NCBI RefSeq assembly: GCF_050510895.1 | Contig: NZ_JBNINT010000001.1 | Location: 496,001 to 560,000, forward strand | Length of the DNA: 64,000 nucleotides | Origin: Pannonibacter phragmitetus_B | GTDB taxonomy: Bacteria; Pseudomonadota; Alphaproteobacteria; Rhizobiales; Stappiaceae | Direction: 5' to 3' | Part shown: positions 35,038 through 43,757 of the stretch, in pieces | Layout: the number at the start of each line of letters is the position of its first letter | Numbering within the stretch: position 1 is the stretch's first letter | The notes under the pieces: generated by a model | Database searches by the model: none | Told to the model about the DNA's origin: nothing | What the model saw: the letters and a program-made list of their open reading frames with translations, nothing else | Made by a program: the position numbers and the translations under genes

Positions 35038-36314
35038 ACGCCGTCATTGCTGTATCGCTTCTGGTCTTTTTCTTCATGGGCGTGCCGATTGCCATTGCCA
35101 TCGGCCTTGCCTCCATTGCCGGCATTCATTTCGGCAGCAATCTGCCGCTGCTGCTCGTGGCGCAGCGCATGTTCGTCGGGCTGGACAGCTTCCCGCTGAT
35201 GGCCATCCCGCTCTTCATCCTGGCTGGCAATCTGATGTCCGCAGGCGGCATTTCGCGGCGGCTGGTGGAACTGGCCAAGGCGCTGGTCGGCGGCATCCAG
35301 GGCGGGCTTGCGTGTTCCTGCGTGCTTACCTGCATGATGTTCGCCTCCGTTTCCGGCTCCTCCGTTGCCACCACCTTTGCCATCGGCTCCATCCTTATTC
35401 CGGCGATGGTGAAGCACGGTTATGGCAAGCCGCTGGCCGCTTCCATTCAGGCAAGCTCCGCCGAACTCGGCGTGCTCATTCCCCCGTCGATCCCGCTCAT
35501 CCTCTATGGTGTTTCGACGGAAACTTCGGTGGGGCAGCTCTTCATCGCGGGCTTCGGCCCCGGCCTTCTGGTGGCCAGTGCGCTGATGGTGACGGTCATG
35601 ATCATCTGCCGCCTGCGCGGTATCGGCATCCATGATGGTGAGGACCGGCAGGCGCTGTGGCCCGCCTTTGTCAATGCGGTTCCGGCGCTGCTGGTGCCCT
35701 TTGTCATCATCGGCGGCATCTATGCGGGCGTGTTCACGCCGACGGAGGCCTCCGTCGCCGCTGTGGCCTGTGCGCTTGTCATTGGCATGGTTTTCTACCG
35801 GGAACTGCCGCTGAAGGCGCTGCCCGGCATCCTGCGCCAGACGGTGATTTCCACCACCACCATCATGCTCATCATCTCGGCTGCGGCGCTGTTCTCCTTC
35901 CTCATTGCCCGCTCCGGCCTTCCGGGCGAGGTGGCCAACTGGATCAAGACGGTCTTCTCGGAGCCCTGGTCCTTCCTGCTGGCAGTGAACGTGCTGCTGC
36001 TGATTGTCGGCATGTTCATTGAAACGTCGGCGGCCATTCTGGTTCTGGCTCCGATCCTGACGCCGGTTGCGGTCAGCTTCGGCATCAGTCCGGTGCATTT
36101 CGGCCTCATCATCGTCGTCAATCTGGCGCTCGGCATGATCACGCCGCCACTCGGGGTCAATCTCTTTGCTGCCTGCGCCGTGGCGAAAATCCCGCTGGAG
36201 AAGATCATCCCGCAGCTCATCTGGTTCGTGCTGGTGGTGTTCTTCTGCCTGATGCTGATCACCTACATTCCGGCGATCACGCTGTGGCCGGTCGAAATCT
36301 TCATGGGGTCCTGA
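35034..36314 (+). CDS. dctM: TRAP transporter large permease (DctM family)
   Basis: The 426-residue protein has about twelve membrane helices and DctM motifs (AIPLFILAGNLMSAGGI, SSAELGVLIPPSIPLILYG, GVFTPTEASVAA, NLALGMITPPLGVNLF). It forms the ion-coupled transport channel with DctQ and is fed by DctP. ltnD begins three bases after its stop. Confidence 0.93.
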   Translation: MNAVIAVSLLVFFFMGVPIAIAIGLASIAGIHFGSNLPLLLVAQRMFVGLDSFPLMAIPLFILAGNLMSAGGISRRLVELAKALVGGIQGGLACSCVLTCMMFASVSGSSVATTFAIGSILIPAMVKHGYGKPLAASIQASSAELGVLIPPSIPLILYGVSTETSVGQLFIAGFGPGLLVASALMVTVMIICRLRGIGIHDGEDRQALWPAFVNAVPALLVPFVIIGGIYAGVFTPTEASVAAVACALVIGMVFYRELPLKALPGILRQTVISTTTIMLIISAAALFSFLIARSGLPGEVANWIKTVFSEPWSFLLAVNVLLLIVGMFIETSAAILVLAPILTPVAVSFGISPVHFGLIIVVNLALGMITPPLGVNLFAACAVAKIPLEKIIPQLIWFVLVVFFCLMLITYIPAITLWPVEIFMGS

Positions 36315-36316
36315 TC

Positions 36317-37213
36317 ATGGTTCTGAATGTTGCGGTCGTAGGGCTTGGGTCAATGGGCTACGGCATGGCGCAGTCGCTGCTGCGGGCCGGCCACAAGGTG
36401 CATGGGGCGGATGTGAATGCTGCCGCCATGGCCCGGCTGGTGGCTGAAGGCGGCCAGGCGGCCAGCGCCGCAGACACCGCGCCGCAGGCCGATGTTCTGG
36501 TGGTTGTGGTGTTGAATGCGGTGCAGACGGAAACGGTGCTCTTCGGCGCCGATGGCTGGGCGCCGCGTATGCGCAAAGGCGCCACCATCATCTCCTGCGC
36601 CACCGTTGCCCCGTCCTTTGCCAAGGACATGGCGGCCCGTTGTGCGGGCCTGGGGCTGCATTATCTGGATGCTCCGATCTCGGGCGGTGCAGCCAAGGCG
36701 GCAGCGGGCAAGTTGTCGATCATGGCTTCGGGCTCGCAGGACGCTTTCAACGGTGCAGGGCCTGCGCTCGATGCCATGGCCGAAACCGTCTTTGAACTTG
36801 GCAGCGAGCCGGGCGCAGGCTCTGCCATGAAGGCGGTCAACCAGCTTCTCGCCGGGGTGCATATTGCCGCCATGGGCGAGGCGCTGACCTTCGGCATGAC
36901 GCAAGGGCTGGAGCCGGGCCACATCGTCGAGGTCATCTCCAAATGCGCAGGCACCTCCTGGATGTTCGAGAACCGGGCTCCGCATGTGGTCGATGGTGAT
37001 TATGCGCCCCGCTCGGCCATCAACATCTGGCCGAAGGATCTGGGCATTGTGCTGGGCATTGCCGCGGAAGCGCGTTTTGGTGCGCCGCTGACGGCTGCTG
37101 CCCTGCAACAGTTCATGGCCGCTGCAGGCTCCGGACTTGGCGGTGAGGATGATGCAGCGGTGGCCAAGGTCTATGCCCGCAACGCCGGGCTCACCCTGCC
37201 GGGAGGCGCATGA
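36317..37213 (+). CDS. ltnD: L-threonate dehydrogenase-type enzyme (beta-hydroxyacid dehydrogenase family)
   Basis: The 298-residue enzyme has an N-terminal Rossmann motif GLGSMGYGMA, the HIBADH substrate motif DAPISGGAAKAAAGKL and the catalytic lysine region MKAVNQLLAGVH. In threonate and erythronate catabolic operons LtnD oxidises the acid at C2 with NAD+ to a 2-oxo-tetronate, which OtnI and OtnK process further. ATG 36317 is chosen. The stop overlaps otnK (ATGA). Confidence 0.88.
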   Translation: MVLNVAVVGLGSMGYGMAQSLLRAGHKVHGADVNAAAMARLVAEGGQAASAADTAPQADVLVVVVLNAVQTETVLFGADGWAPRMRKGATIISCATVAPSFAKDMAARCAGLGLHYLDAPISGGAAKAAAGKLSIMASGSQDAFNGAGPALDAMAETVFELGSEPGAGSAMKAVNQLLAGVHIAAMGEALTFGMTQGLEPGHIVEVISKCAGTSWMFENRAPHVVDGDYAPRSAINIWPKDLGIVLGIAAEARFGAPLTAAALQQFMAAAGSGLGGEDDAAVAKVYARNAGLTLPGGA

Positions 37214-38466
37214 TGCTGCTTGGCTGTATTGGCGACGATTTCACCGGCTCCAGCGATCTGGCCAACACGCTGGCAAAGCAAGGCATGCGCACGGTGCAAT
37301 ATACCGGCGTGCCGGATGCGCCTGCCGCGCCGGATGTGGAAGCCGGTGTTGTGGCACTCAAGTCCCGCTCCATCCCTGCCGCCGAGGCTGTAGCCCTGTC
37401 GCTGAAGGCACTGGACTGGCTGAAGGCGCAGGGCTGCCGTCAGTTCCTGTTCAAATATTGCTCCACCTTCGACAGCACGGATGAAGGCAACATCGGCCCG
37501 GTGGCCGAGGCGCTGGCAGCGGCGCTGGGTGAAGATGCGGTGATCTTCTGCCCGGTGTTCCCGGCCACGGGCCGCACGCTGGTGCATGGGCATCTCTTTG
37601 TCGGAGACCGGCTGCTCAGCGAAAGCGGCATGCAGCACCATCCGCTCACCCCCATGACCGACCCGGATATCCGCCGCGTGCTCGCCCGTCAGGTGAAGGG
37701 CAGCGTCGGTCACGTGTCCTACGCAGAGGTGGCCAAAGGTGCGGCTGCCGTCGAGGCGGCGCTTCAGCGTGAGAGCGGGGCAGGGCGCGGGCTGATCGTG
37801 ACCGATGCGCTGTCGGACGAGGACCTGATGACCATCGGCGAAGCCGCAGCCAGCCGCAAGCTGGTGACCGGCGGTTCCGGCATTGCCATGGGACTCCCGG
37901 CCAACTTCCGCAAGGCGGGCCTTATCAGCGGGGCTTCTTCCGGCTGGCAGGGGCAGGGCGAAGGCAGGGCGGCAGCCGTTTGCGGTTCCTGCTCTGTGAT
38001 GACGCAGAAGCAGGTTGCTGCCCACAGGCAGACGAGCCCGGCCTTCGAGATTGATACAGACAAGGTGATCGCCGGGGAACTGACCGCGCAGGCGGTGGCG
38101 GACTGGTGCCTTGCGCAGGAGGGGCTGCCGCTTGCCTATTCCTCCGCAGATCCCGCCCGTGTGCGCGCCGTGCAGGAGCGGCACGGCAAGGAAAAGGCAG
38201 CCGCCGCGCTCGAAGGCTTCTTCGCGGAACTGGCGCGCTGCCTTGTGGCAGGCGGCGTTACCCGGCTGATCAGCGCAGGCGGGGAAACCTCCGGCGCCGT
38301 GGTCGAGGGGTTGAAGCCCGGCACGCTGGAAATCGGGCCGGAGATTGATCCCGGTGTGCCCGCCATGCGGGCGGGCCCTGGGCTTGTCATTGCGCTGAAA
38401 TCCGGCAACTTCGGTGCGGAAGACTTTTTCGCCAAGGCCGCAAGGCGGCTGGAGGGGCAGGCATGA
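37210..38466 (+). CDS. otnK: 3-oxo-tetronate kinase (four-carbon acid sugar kinase family)
   Basis: The 418-residue protein has the DUF1537 kinase N-terminus (GCIGDDFTGSSDLANTLAKQG), YCSTFDST, FCPVFPATGRTLVHG and the nucleotide-binding C-terminal ISAGGETSGAVVEGL. It phosphorylates 3-oxo-tetronate at C4. It is overlapped on both sides by ltnD and otnC. Confidence 0.92.
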   Translation: MMLLGCIGDDFTGSSDLANTLAKQGMRTVQYTGVPDAPAAPDVEAGVVALKSRSIPAAEAVALSLKALDWLKAQGCRQFLFKYCSTFDSTDEGNIGPVAEALAAALGEDAVIFCPVFPATGRTLVHGHLFVGDRLLSESGMQHHPLTPMTDPDIRRVLARQVKGSVGHVSYAEVAKGAAAVEAALQRESGAGRGLIVTDALSDEDLMTIGEAAASRKLVTGGSGIAMGLPANFRKAGLISGASSGWQGQGEGRAAAVCGSCSVMTQKQVAAHRQTSPAFEIDTDKVIAGELTAQAVADWCLAQEGLPLAYSSADPARVRAVQERHGKEKAAAALEGFFAELARCLVAGGVTRLISAGGETSGAVVEGLKPGTLEIGPEIDPGVPAMRAGPGLVIALKSGNFGAEDFFAKAARRLEGQA

Positions 38467-39110
38467 GCAGCGAGGCGCGCCTGAGGGAACAGATCTGCGC
38501 CATGGCCCGCTCCATTTTCGAGCGGGGTCTCACCGGCGGGTCCTCGGGCAACATATCGGTGCGCACGCAAGATGGCGGCTTGCTGGTGACACCCACCGGC
38601 AGCTCCATGGGCAGTCTTGACCCCGCCCGCCTCAGCCGTTTTGACGCCACCGGGCGCCTCATTGGCGGGGACGAGCCCACCAAGGAAATGCCGCTGCATT
38701 CTGCCTTTTATGAAACCCGCAGCACGGCGGGGGCGGTGGTGCATCTCCACTCCTGCCATTCGGTGGCCCTGTCGCTGCTGCCGGACACGGACCCGGACAA
38801 CATGCTGCCGCCGCTGACGGCCTATGGCGTTATGAAGCTGGGCAAGGTGGTGATGCTGCCGTATTTCATGCCCGGCGATCCGGCCATGGGCGATGCCATT
38901 CGTGGCCTTGCGGGCAAGCGTTCCGCCGTCATGCTGGCGCATCACGGCCCCGTTGTGGCGGGCAAGGATCTGGAATCCGCTGTCTATGCCATCGAGGAGC
39001 TGGAAGAGACGGCAAAGCTTGCGCTGCTGACGCGCGGGCTCAATCCAAAGCTGCTTACGGACGCGCAGATCCGCGGTCTGGTGACGAAATTCAATGTGGA
39101 GTGGGACTGA
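38463..39110 (+). CDS. otnC: 3-oxo-tetronate 4-phosphate decarboxylase (class II aldolase family)
   Basis: The 215-residue class II aldolase/adducin-like protein has GGSSGNISVR near residue 23 and the zinc ligands HLHSCHS and AHHGPVV. In the Otn pathway it decarboxylates 3-oxo-tetronate 4-phosphate to dihydroxyacetone phosphate. It overlaps otnK and otnI. Confidence 0.92.
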   Translation: MSSEARLREQICAMARSIFERGLTGGSSGNISVRTQDGGLLVTPTGSSMGSLDPARLSRFDATGRLIGGDEPTKEMPLHSAFYETRSTAGAVVHLHSCHSVALSLLPDTDPDNMLPPLTAYGVMKLGKVVMLPYFMPGDPAMGDAIRGLAGKRSAVMLAHHGPVVAGKDLESAVYAIEELEETAKLALLTRGLNPKLLTDAQIRGLVTKFNVEWD

Positions 39111-39873
39111 TGCCGCGTTATTCCGCCAATCTCGGCTTCCTGTGGTCCGCCCTGCCGCTGCCGCAGGCGATCCGCGCCGCAAAGGCAGCAGGCTTCCACG
39201 CGGTGGAATGCCACTGGCCCTATGAGACGCCCGCTGATGAGGTGAAGGCGGCGCTGCACGAGACCGGCCTGAAGATGCTGGGCCTCAATACCCGCCGGGG
39301 TGATGTGGCCACCGGTGACAACGGCCTTGCCGCCCTTCCGGGCCGAGAGGCAGAAGCCCGCGCCGCCATCAGTGAGGCCATCACCTATGCGGCCGCGATT
39401 GGCTGCGGCGCGGTGCATGTGATGGCGGGCAAGGCCCCGGTGACAGATGCCTCCGAAGCCACCTTCCGCGCCAATCTCACCTATGCCGCGGAACTGGCCG
39501 CACCGCACGGGCTCACCATCCTGATCGAGCCGCTGAACCGCCATGATGCGCCGGGCTACTTCCTCAGCAGCGCCGATCAGGCTCTGGCCATCATTGCTGC
39601 CGTTGGCGTGCCGAACCTCAAGCTGATGTTCGACTGCTATCACATCCAGATCCAGCAGGGCGATGTGCTGCGCCGGCTCGAAGCTGCGCTCCCTCATGTG
39701 GGCCACATCCAGATCGCCGCCGTGCCGGACCGGGGGAGCCTGACCGGGGCGAACTCGACTACCGCTGGCTCCTCCCCCGCATCGATGCCCTCGGCTGGTC
39801 CTCCCCCATTGGCGCCGAATACCGCCCGCGCGGTGGTTCCGTGGAAGAGGGGCTTGGCTGGCGCAAGGTGTGA
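39110..39873 (+). CDS. otnI: 2-oxo-tetronate isomerase (hydroxypyruvate isomerase family), frame broken by one missing base
   Basis: The TIM-barrel isomerase begins MPRYSANLGFLWSALPLPQAI and contains LIEPLNRHDAPGYFL and LMFDCYHIQIQQGD. After QIAAVPDRG the frame breaks in a GGGGG run (39732-39736). One added G gives EPDRGELDYRWLLPRIDAL and GAEYRPRGGSVEEGLGW, the normal family C-terminus, ending at 39873. The corrected length is 254 residues. It interconverts 2-oxo- and 3-oxo-tetronate between LtnD and OtnK. It starts inside the otnC stop (TGATG). Confidence 0.9.
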
Positions 39874-39895
39874 GGATTGCTGGGCTCTGGTGAGT

Positions 39896-40702
39896 TCACC
39901 GCCTGCTGTAGGCGTCGAAGGTGAAGGGGCCGGATTGGGTGTTGTCGATCATTTCCAGCACGTGCCGGGGGATTTGCGCGTCTTCGGGGGTGAACAGTCC
40001 GCAGTTGCGCAGGGCGCCGGTGATGTTGAGCCTTGCAGGCGTGCGCTCCAGATAGACGCGCACGCAGCACGGCATGTGGATCTGGTCGGCTGAGACGCCG
40101 AGCTTCACACCGTGCAGGCGCGTCCAGCGCAGGGAATAGTCCGGATAGAGGATGGTCTGCGTCAACTCGATGCCGGCACTGTATTCATAGTCGGACATGA
40201 ATACCCGGTCGCCAGTCAGAAGTGCTGCGCCCTGATAGCGGTAGTGGCGCAGGCAAGGGCGGTCGTGCTGGCCCATCCGCTCCAGGCGCCGGTAGAACAT
40301 ATGCCCGTCTTCCATCGTGAAAACGACGAGGCCACGGATGATCTTGCCCTTCTGCGACATGGAGTAGTAGTACTCATAGAACATGCCTGTCAGGTTCTGG
40401 ACGCGGGCGTCGCTTAGCGTCATCACTTGATCGAAATGCTGCCGAAGGCGCCGGGTCACCGTGTCATTGCCAAGGCCGCGAATGCGGACAATCTCCGCAA
40501 ACTCCTTGTGCGGCAGCATCATCTCGTAGGGCTCGACGCCGAAGTAATCGCAGATCTTGCGCATCAAGGCCGTGCGCGGCGTGGACGTGCCCGCCAGATA
40601 CCGGTTCAACTGGCTGCGGTTGATGCCGAGGTCCCGCCCCACATGGGAAATGGAGGGGCGGTAGGAGCAAAGCAGGCGAAGGTTCCCGGCGATTTCGTCC
40701 AT
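39896..40702 (-). CDS. XRE-type helix-turn-helix regulator
   Basis: The 268-residue protein has an N-terminal Cro/XRE helix-turn-helix (SHVGRDLGINRSQLNRYLAG) and a ~200-residue C-terminal domain of unrecognised type with several aromatic and basic clusters. It diverges from the racemase/asparaginase pair, over a region with three AAnAATGC repeats, so it probably regulates them and itself. The effector is unknown. Confidence 0.75.
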   Translation of the reverse strand: MDEIAGNLRLLCSYRPSISHVGRDLGINRSQLNRYLAGTSTPRTALMRKICDYFGVEPYEMMLPHKEFAEIVRIRGLGNDTVTRRLRQHFDQVMTLSDARVQNLTGMFYEYYYSMSQKGKIIRGLVVFTMEDGHMFYRRLERMGQHDRPCLRHYRYQGAALLTGDRVFMSDYEYSAGIELTQTILYPDYSLRWTRLHGVKLGVSADQIHMPCCVRVYLERTPARLNITGALRNCGLFTPEDAQIPRHVLEMIDNTQSGPFTFDAYSRR

Positions 40703-40718
40703 TTGCGCTCTTTGATGC

Positions 40719-40757
40719 TAAAAATGCACAAGAATGCGTCACTTAGTGGAAGAATGC
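40719..40757. promoter_or_regulatory. Repeated AAnAATGC elements in the XRE/racemase divergent promoter region
   Basis: AAAAATGC (40719-40726), AAGAATGC (40730-40737) and AAGAATGC (40750-40757) are spaced 11 and 20 bp apart, i.e. about one and two helical turns. They are candidate binding sites for the divergent regulator. Confidence 0.4.
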
Positions 40758-40809
40758 CGAATTGTCAAGGAAACTGCGGGGTTGCACCATCTGGCAAAGG
40801 GGGAACACC

Positions 40810-41538
40810 ATGAACCAGAGAGCTTACACCCTTGGCATCATCACCGGATCGGGCCCTGAGGCGGGTCTGGACATGTGGGCCAAGATCCTGCGCCACACAC
40901 AGGACATGATGGGCTGCAGTTTCCGTGGCGATCTTGATGCGCCGCGCCTTGTTGCCGTCTCCGAGCCGGAACTCGGCCTGTCGATGGACCTGCGCGAAAA
41001 CGAAGATGCCGTCTGGGCCGCGATGGAGCGGGCCGTGCGGCAGATTGCGCCGCAGGTGGATGCTTTCGCCATTGCCTGCAACACGCTGAACTGGTTCGCG
41101 CCGAAGATCGAGGTGCTGCTGGCCAAGATGGGCGCGAGTGCGCGGCTGGTGTCGTTCCAGTCCGTCGTGGCTTCCGAAATCCGGCGCTCCGGCTCTGCGC
41201 GTGTCGGGCTTTTGGGCGCGGCGCCCGTTGTCGCTCTGGATGAGTATTCCGCCTATGCAACGCTGACCCCGGTCTTTGATCTGGAGACCCCGGCCGAGCC
41301 TCAGGCGTTGCAGGGGCTTATCCACGATGTGAAGCGCCTTGGCAGCACGGATGCCTCGCTTGCGCCGCGGCTGGAGGAGATCATCCTCGCCATGGAAGCA
41401 CAGACGGTGCTGCTGGCCTGTACCGAGCTTCCGCTGATCGCGCGCCCTGTTCAGGGCAAGACTCTGATCGACGTAACGGACGCGGTCGCGGCTGCGCTGG
41501 CAGGCCTTGCACTTGAGCATCACAGGGCGGCTGCGTGA
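40810..41538 (+). CDS. Aspartate/glutamate racemase family protein
   Basis: The 242-residue protein has both catalytic cysteines of the Asp/Glu racemase family, Cys90 in ACNTLNWF and Cys204 in ACTELPL, and an N-terminal GIITGSGPEAG loop. It probably racemises aspartate or a related amino acid without cofactor. The stop overlaps the start of the asparaginase gene (TGATG), so the two are translationally coupled. Hydantoin racemase activity is an alternative. Confidence 0.8.
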   Translation: MNQRAYTLGIITGSGPEAGLDMWAKILRHTQDMMGCSFRGDLDAPRLVAVSEPELGLSMDLRENEDAVWAAMERAVRQIAPQVDAFAIACNTLNWFAPKIEVLLAKMGASARLVSFQSVVASEIRRSGSARVGLLGAAPVVALDEYSAYATLTPVFDLETPAEPQALQGLIHDVKRLGSTDASLAPRLEEIILAMEAQTVLLACTELPLIARPVQGKTLIDVTDAVAAALAGLALEHHRAAA

Positions 41539-42383
41539 TGGAGCTGCTGCTTATACACACAGGTGGCACCATCGGCATGGGTGACACCGAGCACGGTCTT
41601 GCGCCCATGGCAGGGATCGTGGAAGAGGCACTGGCTGCCCGGCTGCCGCAGGGCGCTGTGCTGGCGGCGCATGTCTTCAACCCGCTTCTCGACAGCTCCA
41701 ACGTTGGCCCCTCGCATTGGAATGAAATGCTGGAGACCATCGAGGCCCATCCCGGTGCGCCGGTGATCATCACCCACGGCACGGATACGATGGCCTTCAC
41801 GGGCGCGGCCCTGTCTCAGGCGCTGGCGGGGCTTGGACGGCATGTGGTTCTCTGCGGCTCCATGGTGCCGCTGCATCATCATGGCGACGCAGAGGGTAAT
41901 CTCGATCTCGCCATCCGGGCGGCCTTCCAGCCGGGTGAGGGCGTGTGGCTGGCCTTTGACGGAAAGCTGATGCCGGCTGAAGGGCTGGTGAAGCATGAAA
42001 GCCAGGATGCTGATGCCTTCCGCGCCACGCCGCAGCTGAAGCCGGGCCTGCCCGCCCGCCGCCGCTTTGATGACCGGCGTATCGCCGTGCTGTCCCTGTC
42101 TCCGGGTATGCCCGCTTCGATGCTGCGGGCGGCGCTCGCCGAACTGGACGGGGCAGTCCTGCGCGTCTTTGGCTCCGGCACGGCCATGTCCTGCGAGGAC
42201 GTGCTTGGCGCCCTTCGTGACGCAGTGGCTGCGGGCAAGCGCATCCGCGCCGTCAGCCAATGCGAGCAAGGCGGCCTCATCCCCGGCAGTTATGCTGCCG
42301 GTGCGGGCCTGTGGTCCTGCGGCGTCGAAAACGGCGGCCTCGAAACGCCGGAAGCGGCGCTGGTACGTCTTTGGCTGAATTGA
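41538..42383 (+). CDS. ansA: L-asparaginase (type I/II amidohydrolase family)
   Basis: The 281-residue enzyme has the nucleophile motif HTGGTIGMG (Thr11) and the second signature THGTDTMAFT, so both catalytic threonines are intact, along with SMVPLHHHGDAEGNL. It hydrolyses asparagine (perhaps the D-form, given the racemase) to aspartate and ammonia. It lacks a signal peptide, which places it in the cytoplasm. At 281 residues it is shorter than the usual ~330, the C-terminal domain being compact. Confidence 0.85.
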   Translation: MELLLIHTGGTIGMGDTEHGLAPMAGIVEEALAARLPQGAVLAAHVFNPLLDSSNVGPSHWNEMLETIEAHPGAPVIITHGTDTMAFTGAALSQALAGLGRHVVLCGSMVPLHHHGDAEGNLDLAIRAAFQPGEGVWLAFDGKLMPAEGLVKHESQDADAFRATPQLKPGLPARRRFDDRRIAVLSLSPGMPASMLRAALAELDGAVLRVFGSGTAMSCEDVLGALRDAVAAGKRIRAVSQCEQGGLIPGSYAAGAGLWSCGVENGGLETPEAALVRLWLN

Positions 42384-42502
42384 GTGGAAATATACCCCGC
42401 AGCCCCAGAAGCCGGAGACGGAATGCAGATCTGGCAGGATTATCGCTTGATTTAGGCTCCGGCACATACAATCCTGAACTGGATCTATTGTGCGGGGGAG
42501 AA

Positions 42503-43138
42503 TTGAAGTTGCGCTCTGTTTCTGGTCTGGGTGTTCTTGTACTGGCTCTTTTCATCAGCGGTCATGCTGGGGCTCAATCGCTAAAACCTTCAGACATCAA
42601 GGGTAAAATTGACGCCAAGGTCTCAGCAGTCTCCGAATATCAGGCGCTGTTGAACGATCAAGATCCAAACCGCTCCATCGCCGCGATGGAGGTCATGCTT
42701 GAATCCGGGGACCCTAAGTTAGTCCGTATGGCGCTGGACTATGGGATCTACAGCCCTAATCCCGTGGTGCAGAGGCTGGCACTTGAGGGGTATCTTGGCG
42801 GTTCGCCCAATATGGGCATCTACACCAATGTTGAGGGTGGGGCGAAGGACGCTCGCTATAAAAACGTAATCCAAGACTATCTGCGTGGATCTGTTGATGC
42901 GGCTGGGCAAGGATATTTTCTTGCGCCAATTGGTAAGTTTAATCCGGAAACAAGATGCTATCCGAGTAAACTTCGTAACACAGCTTGTTTTTTCAATGTG
43001 TCAGATCTTGGGGCCTCAATCGAGGTGCTTGACCGAAAGGCTGCGCTGAAAATGAACGACAAGGGGGAGCTGGTCGGAGAAATCAAACTTCCCGATGTTG
43101 AGAATCCCGTCGCACTTCGTATCCCCATCAGCAACTGA
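42503..43138 (+). CDS. Exported protein of unknown function (cassette gene A), paralogue of gene B
   Basis: I do not recognise this family. The likely start is TTG 42503, behind GGGGGAGAA, giving 211 residues with a Sec signal (LGVLVLALFISGHAGAQ). Residues ~30-95 are helical and repeat-like (YQALLNDQDP, MEVMLESGDPKLVRMALDYG, YSPNPVVQRLALEGYL), resembling HEAT-type repeats. The C-terminal half has a Cys pair (RCYPSKLRNTACFF) and ends in beta-rich sequence. The next gene shares the same two-part architecture. Codon use is less GC-rich than in the flanking operons. Confidence 0.7.
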   Translation: MKLRSVSGLGVLVLALFISGHAGAQSLKPSDIKGKIDAKVSAVSEYQALLNDQDPNRSIAAMEVMLESGDPKLVRMALDYGIYSPNPVVQRLALEGYLGGSPNMGIYTNVEGGAKDARYKNVIQDYLRGSVDAAGQGYFLAPIGKFNPETRCYPSKLRNTACFFNVSDLGASIEVLDRKAALKMNDKGELVGEIKLPDVENPVALRIPISN

Positions 43139-43146
43139 GAGAACTC

Positions 43147-43752
43147 ATGCGTCTTCTCATCGCCATTGCAGCTTGTCTTTGGCCGGTGCTTTGCCCTGCG
43201 CAATCTCTGTCCGTCGAGGATCTGCAGAAGCAGATTGATCAGGAGATGTCGAAGGGCAGCGAGTATATCGCGCTGCTAGATCATTCCGACCCAAAGCGGG
43301 CGCTGGCTGCGCTGAAGGTCATGCTGGCTTCCGGAGATCCGGAGTTGATCAAGCTTGCTGCTGACCATGGCCTGTACAGCTCAAATCCGGCTGTGCGCGC
43401 TGAGGCGCTCAAGGGCTTTCTGGCGACCAATCCCCGTATCGACATGTTCTTTTCCGAAAAGGGATCGAAAGGGGACTTCAGCCGGGCGATGGAGAACAGG
43501 TTCAAGGTCCAGCCCAATGGATCCGGCGTTGCCGCCGTCAGCATGACTGTTGGTGAATATGATCCGTCCGGGGACTGCTACATCGATAAGGGCAATGGCG
43601 GCAGATGCTGGCTTATGGTTCGTCCGGAAGTCATTCAGGTCAGGTTCGACGATAACTGGAACCAGGTCACATTCAACGACGATGCGGCTCTGGCCGGAAA
43701 TGTAGACTTGGGCTGGGCTGAGCAGGTTCCTGTCCGAATACAGTTGCGATAG
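43147..43752 (+). CDS. Exported protein of unknown function (cassette gene B), paralogue of gene A
   Basis: This 201-residue product has a Sec signal (cut near CPAQS), a helical domain closely matching gene A (YIALLDHSDP, LKVMLASGDPELIKLAADHG, YSSNPAVRAEALKGFL) and a C-terminal part with a Cys pair (DCYIDKGNGGRCWL). It starts eight bases after gene A and ends five bases before the convergent protease gene. The tandem duplication suggests two subunits or two specificities of one function. Confidence 0.7.
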   Translation: MRLLIAIAACLWPVLCPAQSLSVEDLQKQIDQEMSKGSEYIALLDHSDPKRALAALKVMLASGDPELIKLAADHGLYSSNPAVRAEALKGFLATNPRIDMFFSEKGSKGDFSRAMENRFKVQPNGSGVAAVSMTVGEYDPSGDCYIDKGNGGRCWLMVRPEVIQVRFDDNWNQVTFNDDAALAGNVDLGWAEQVPVRIQLR

Positions 43753-43757
43753 CTTTG

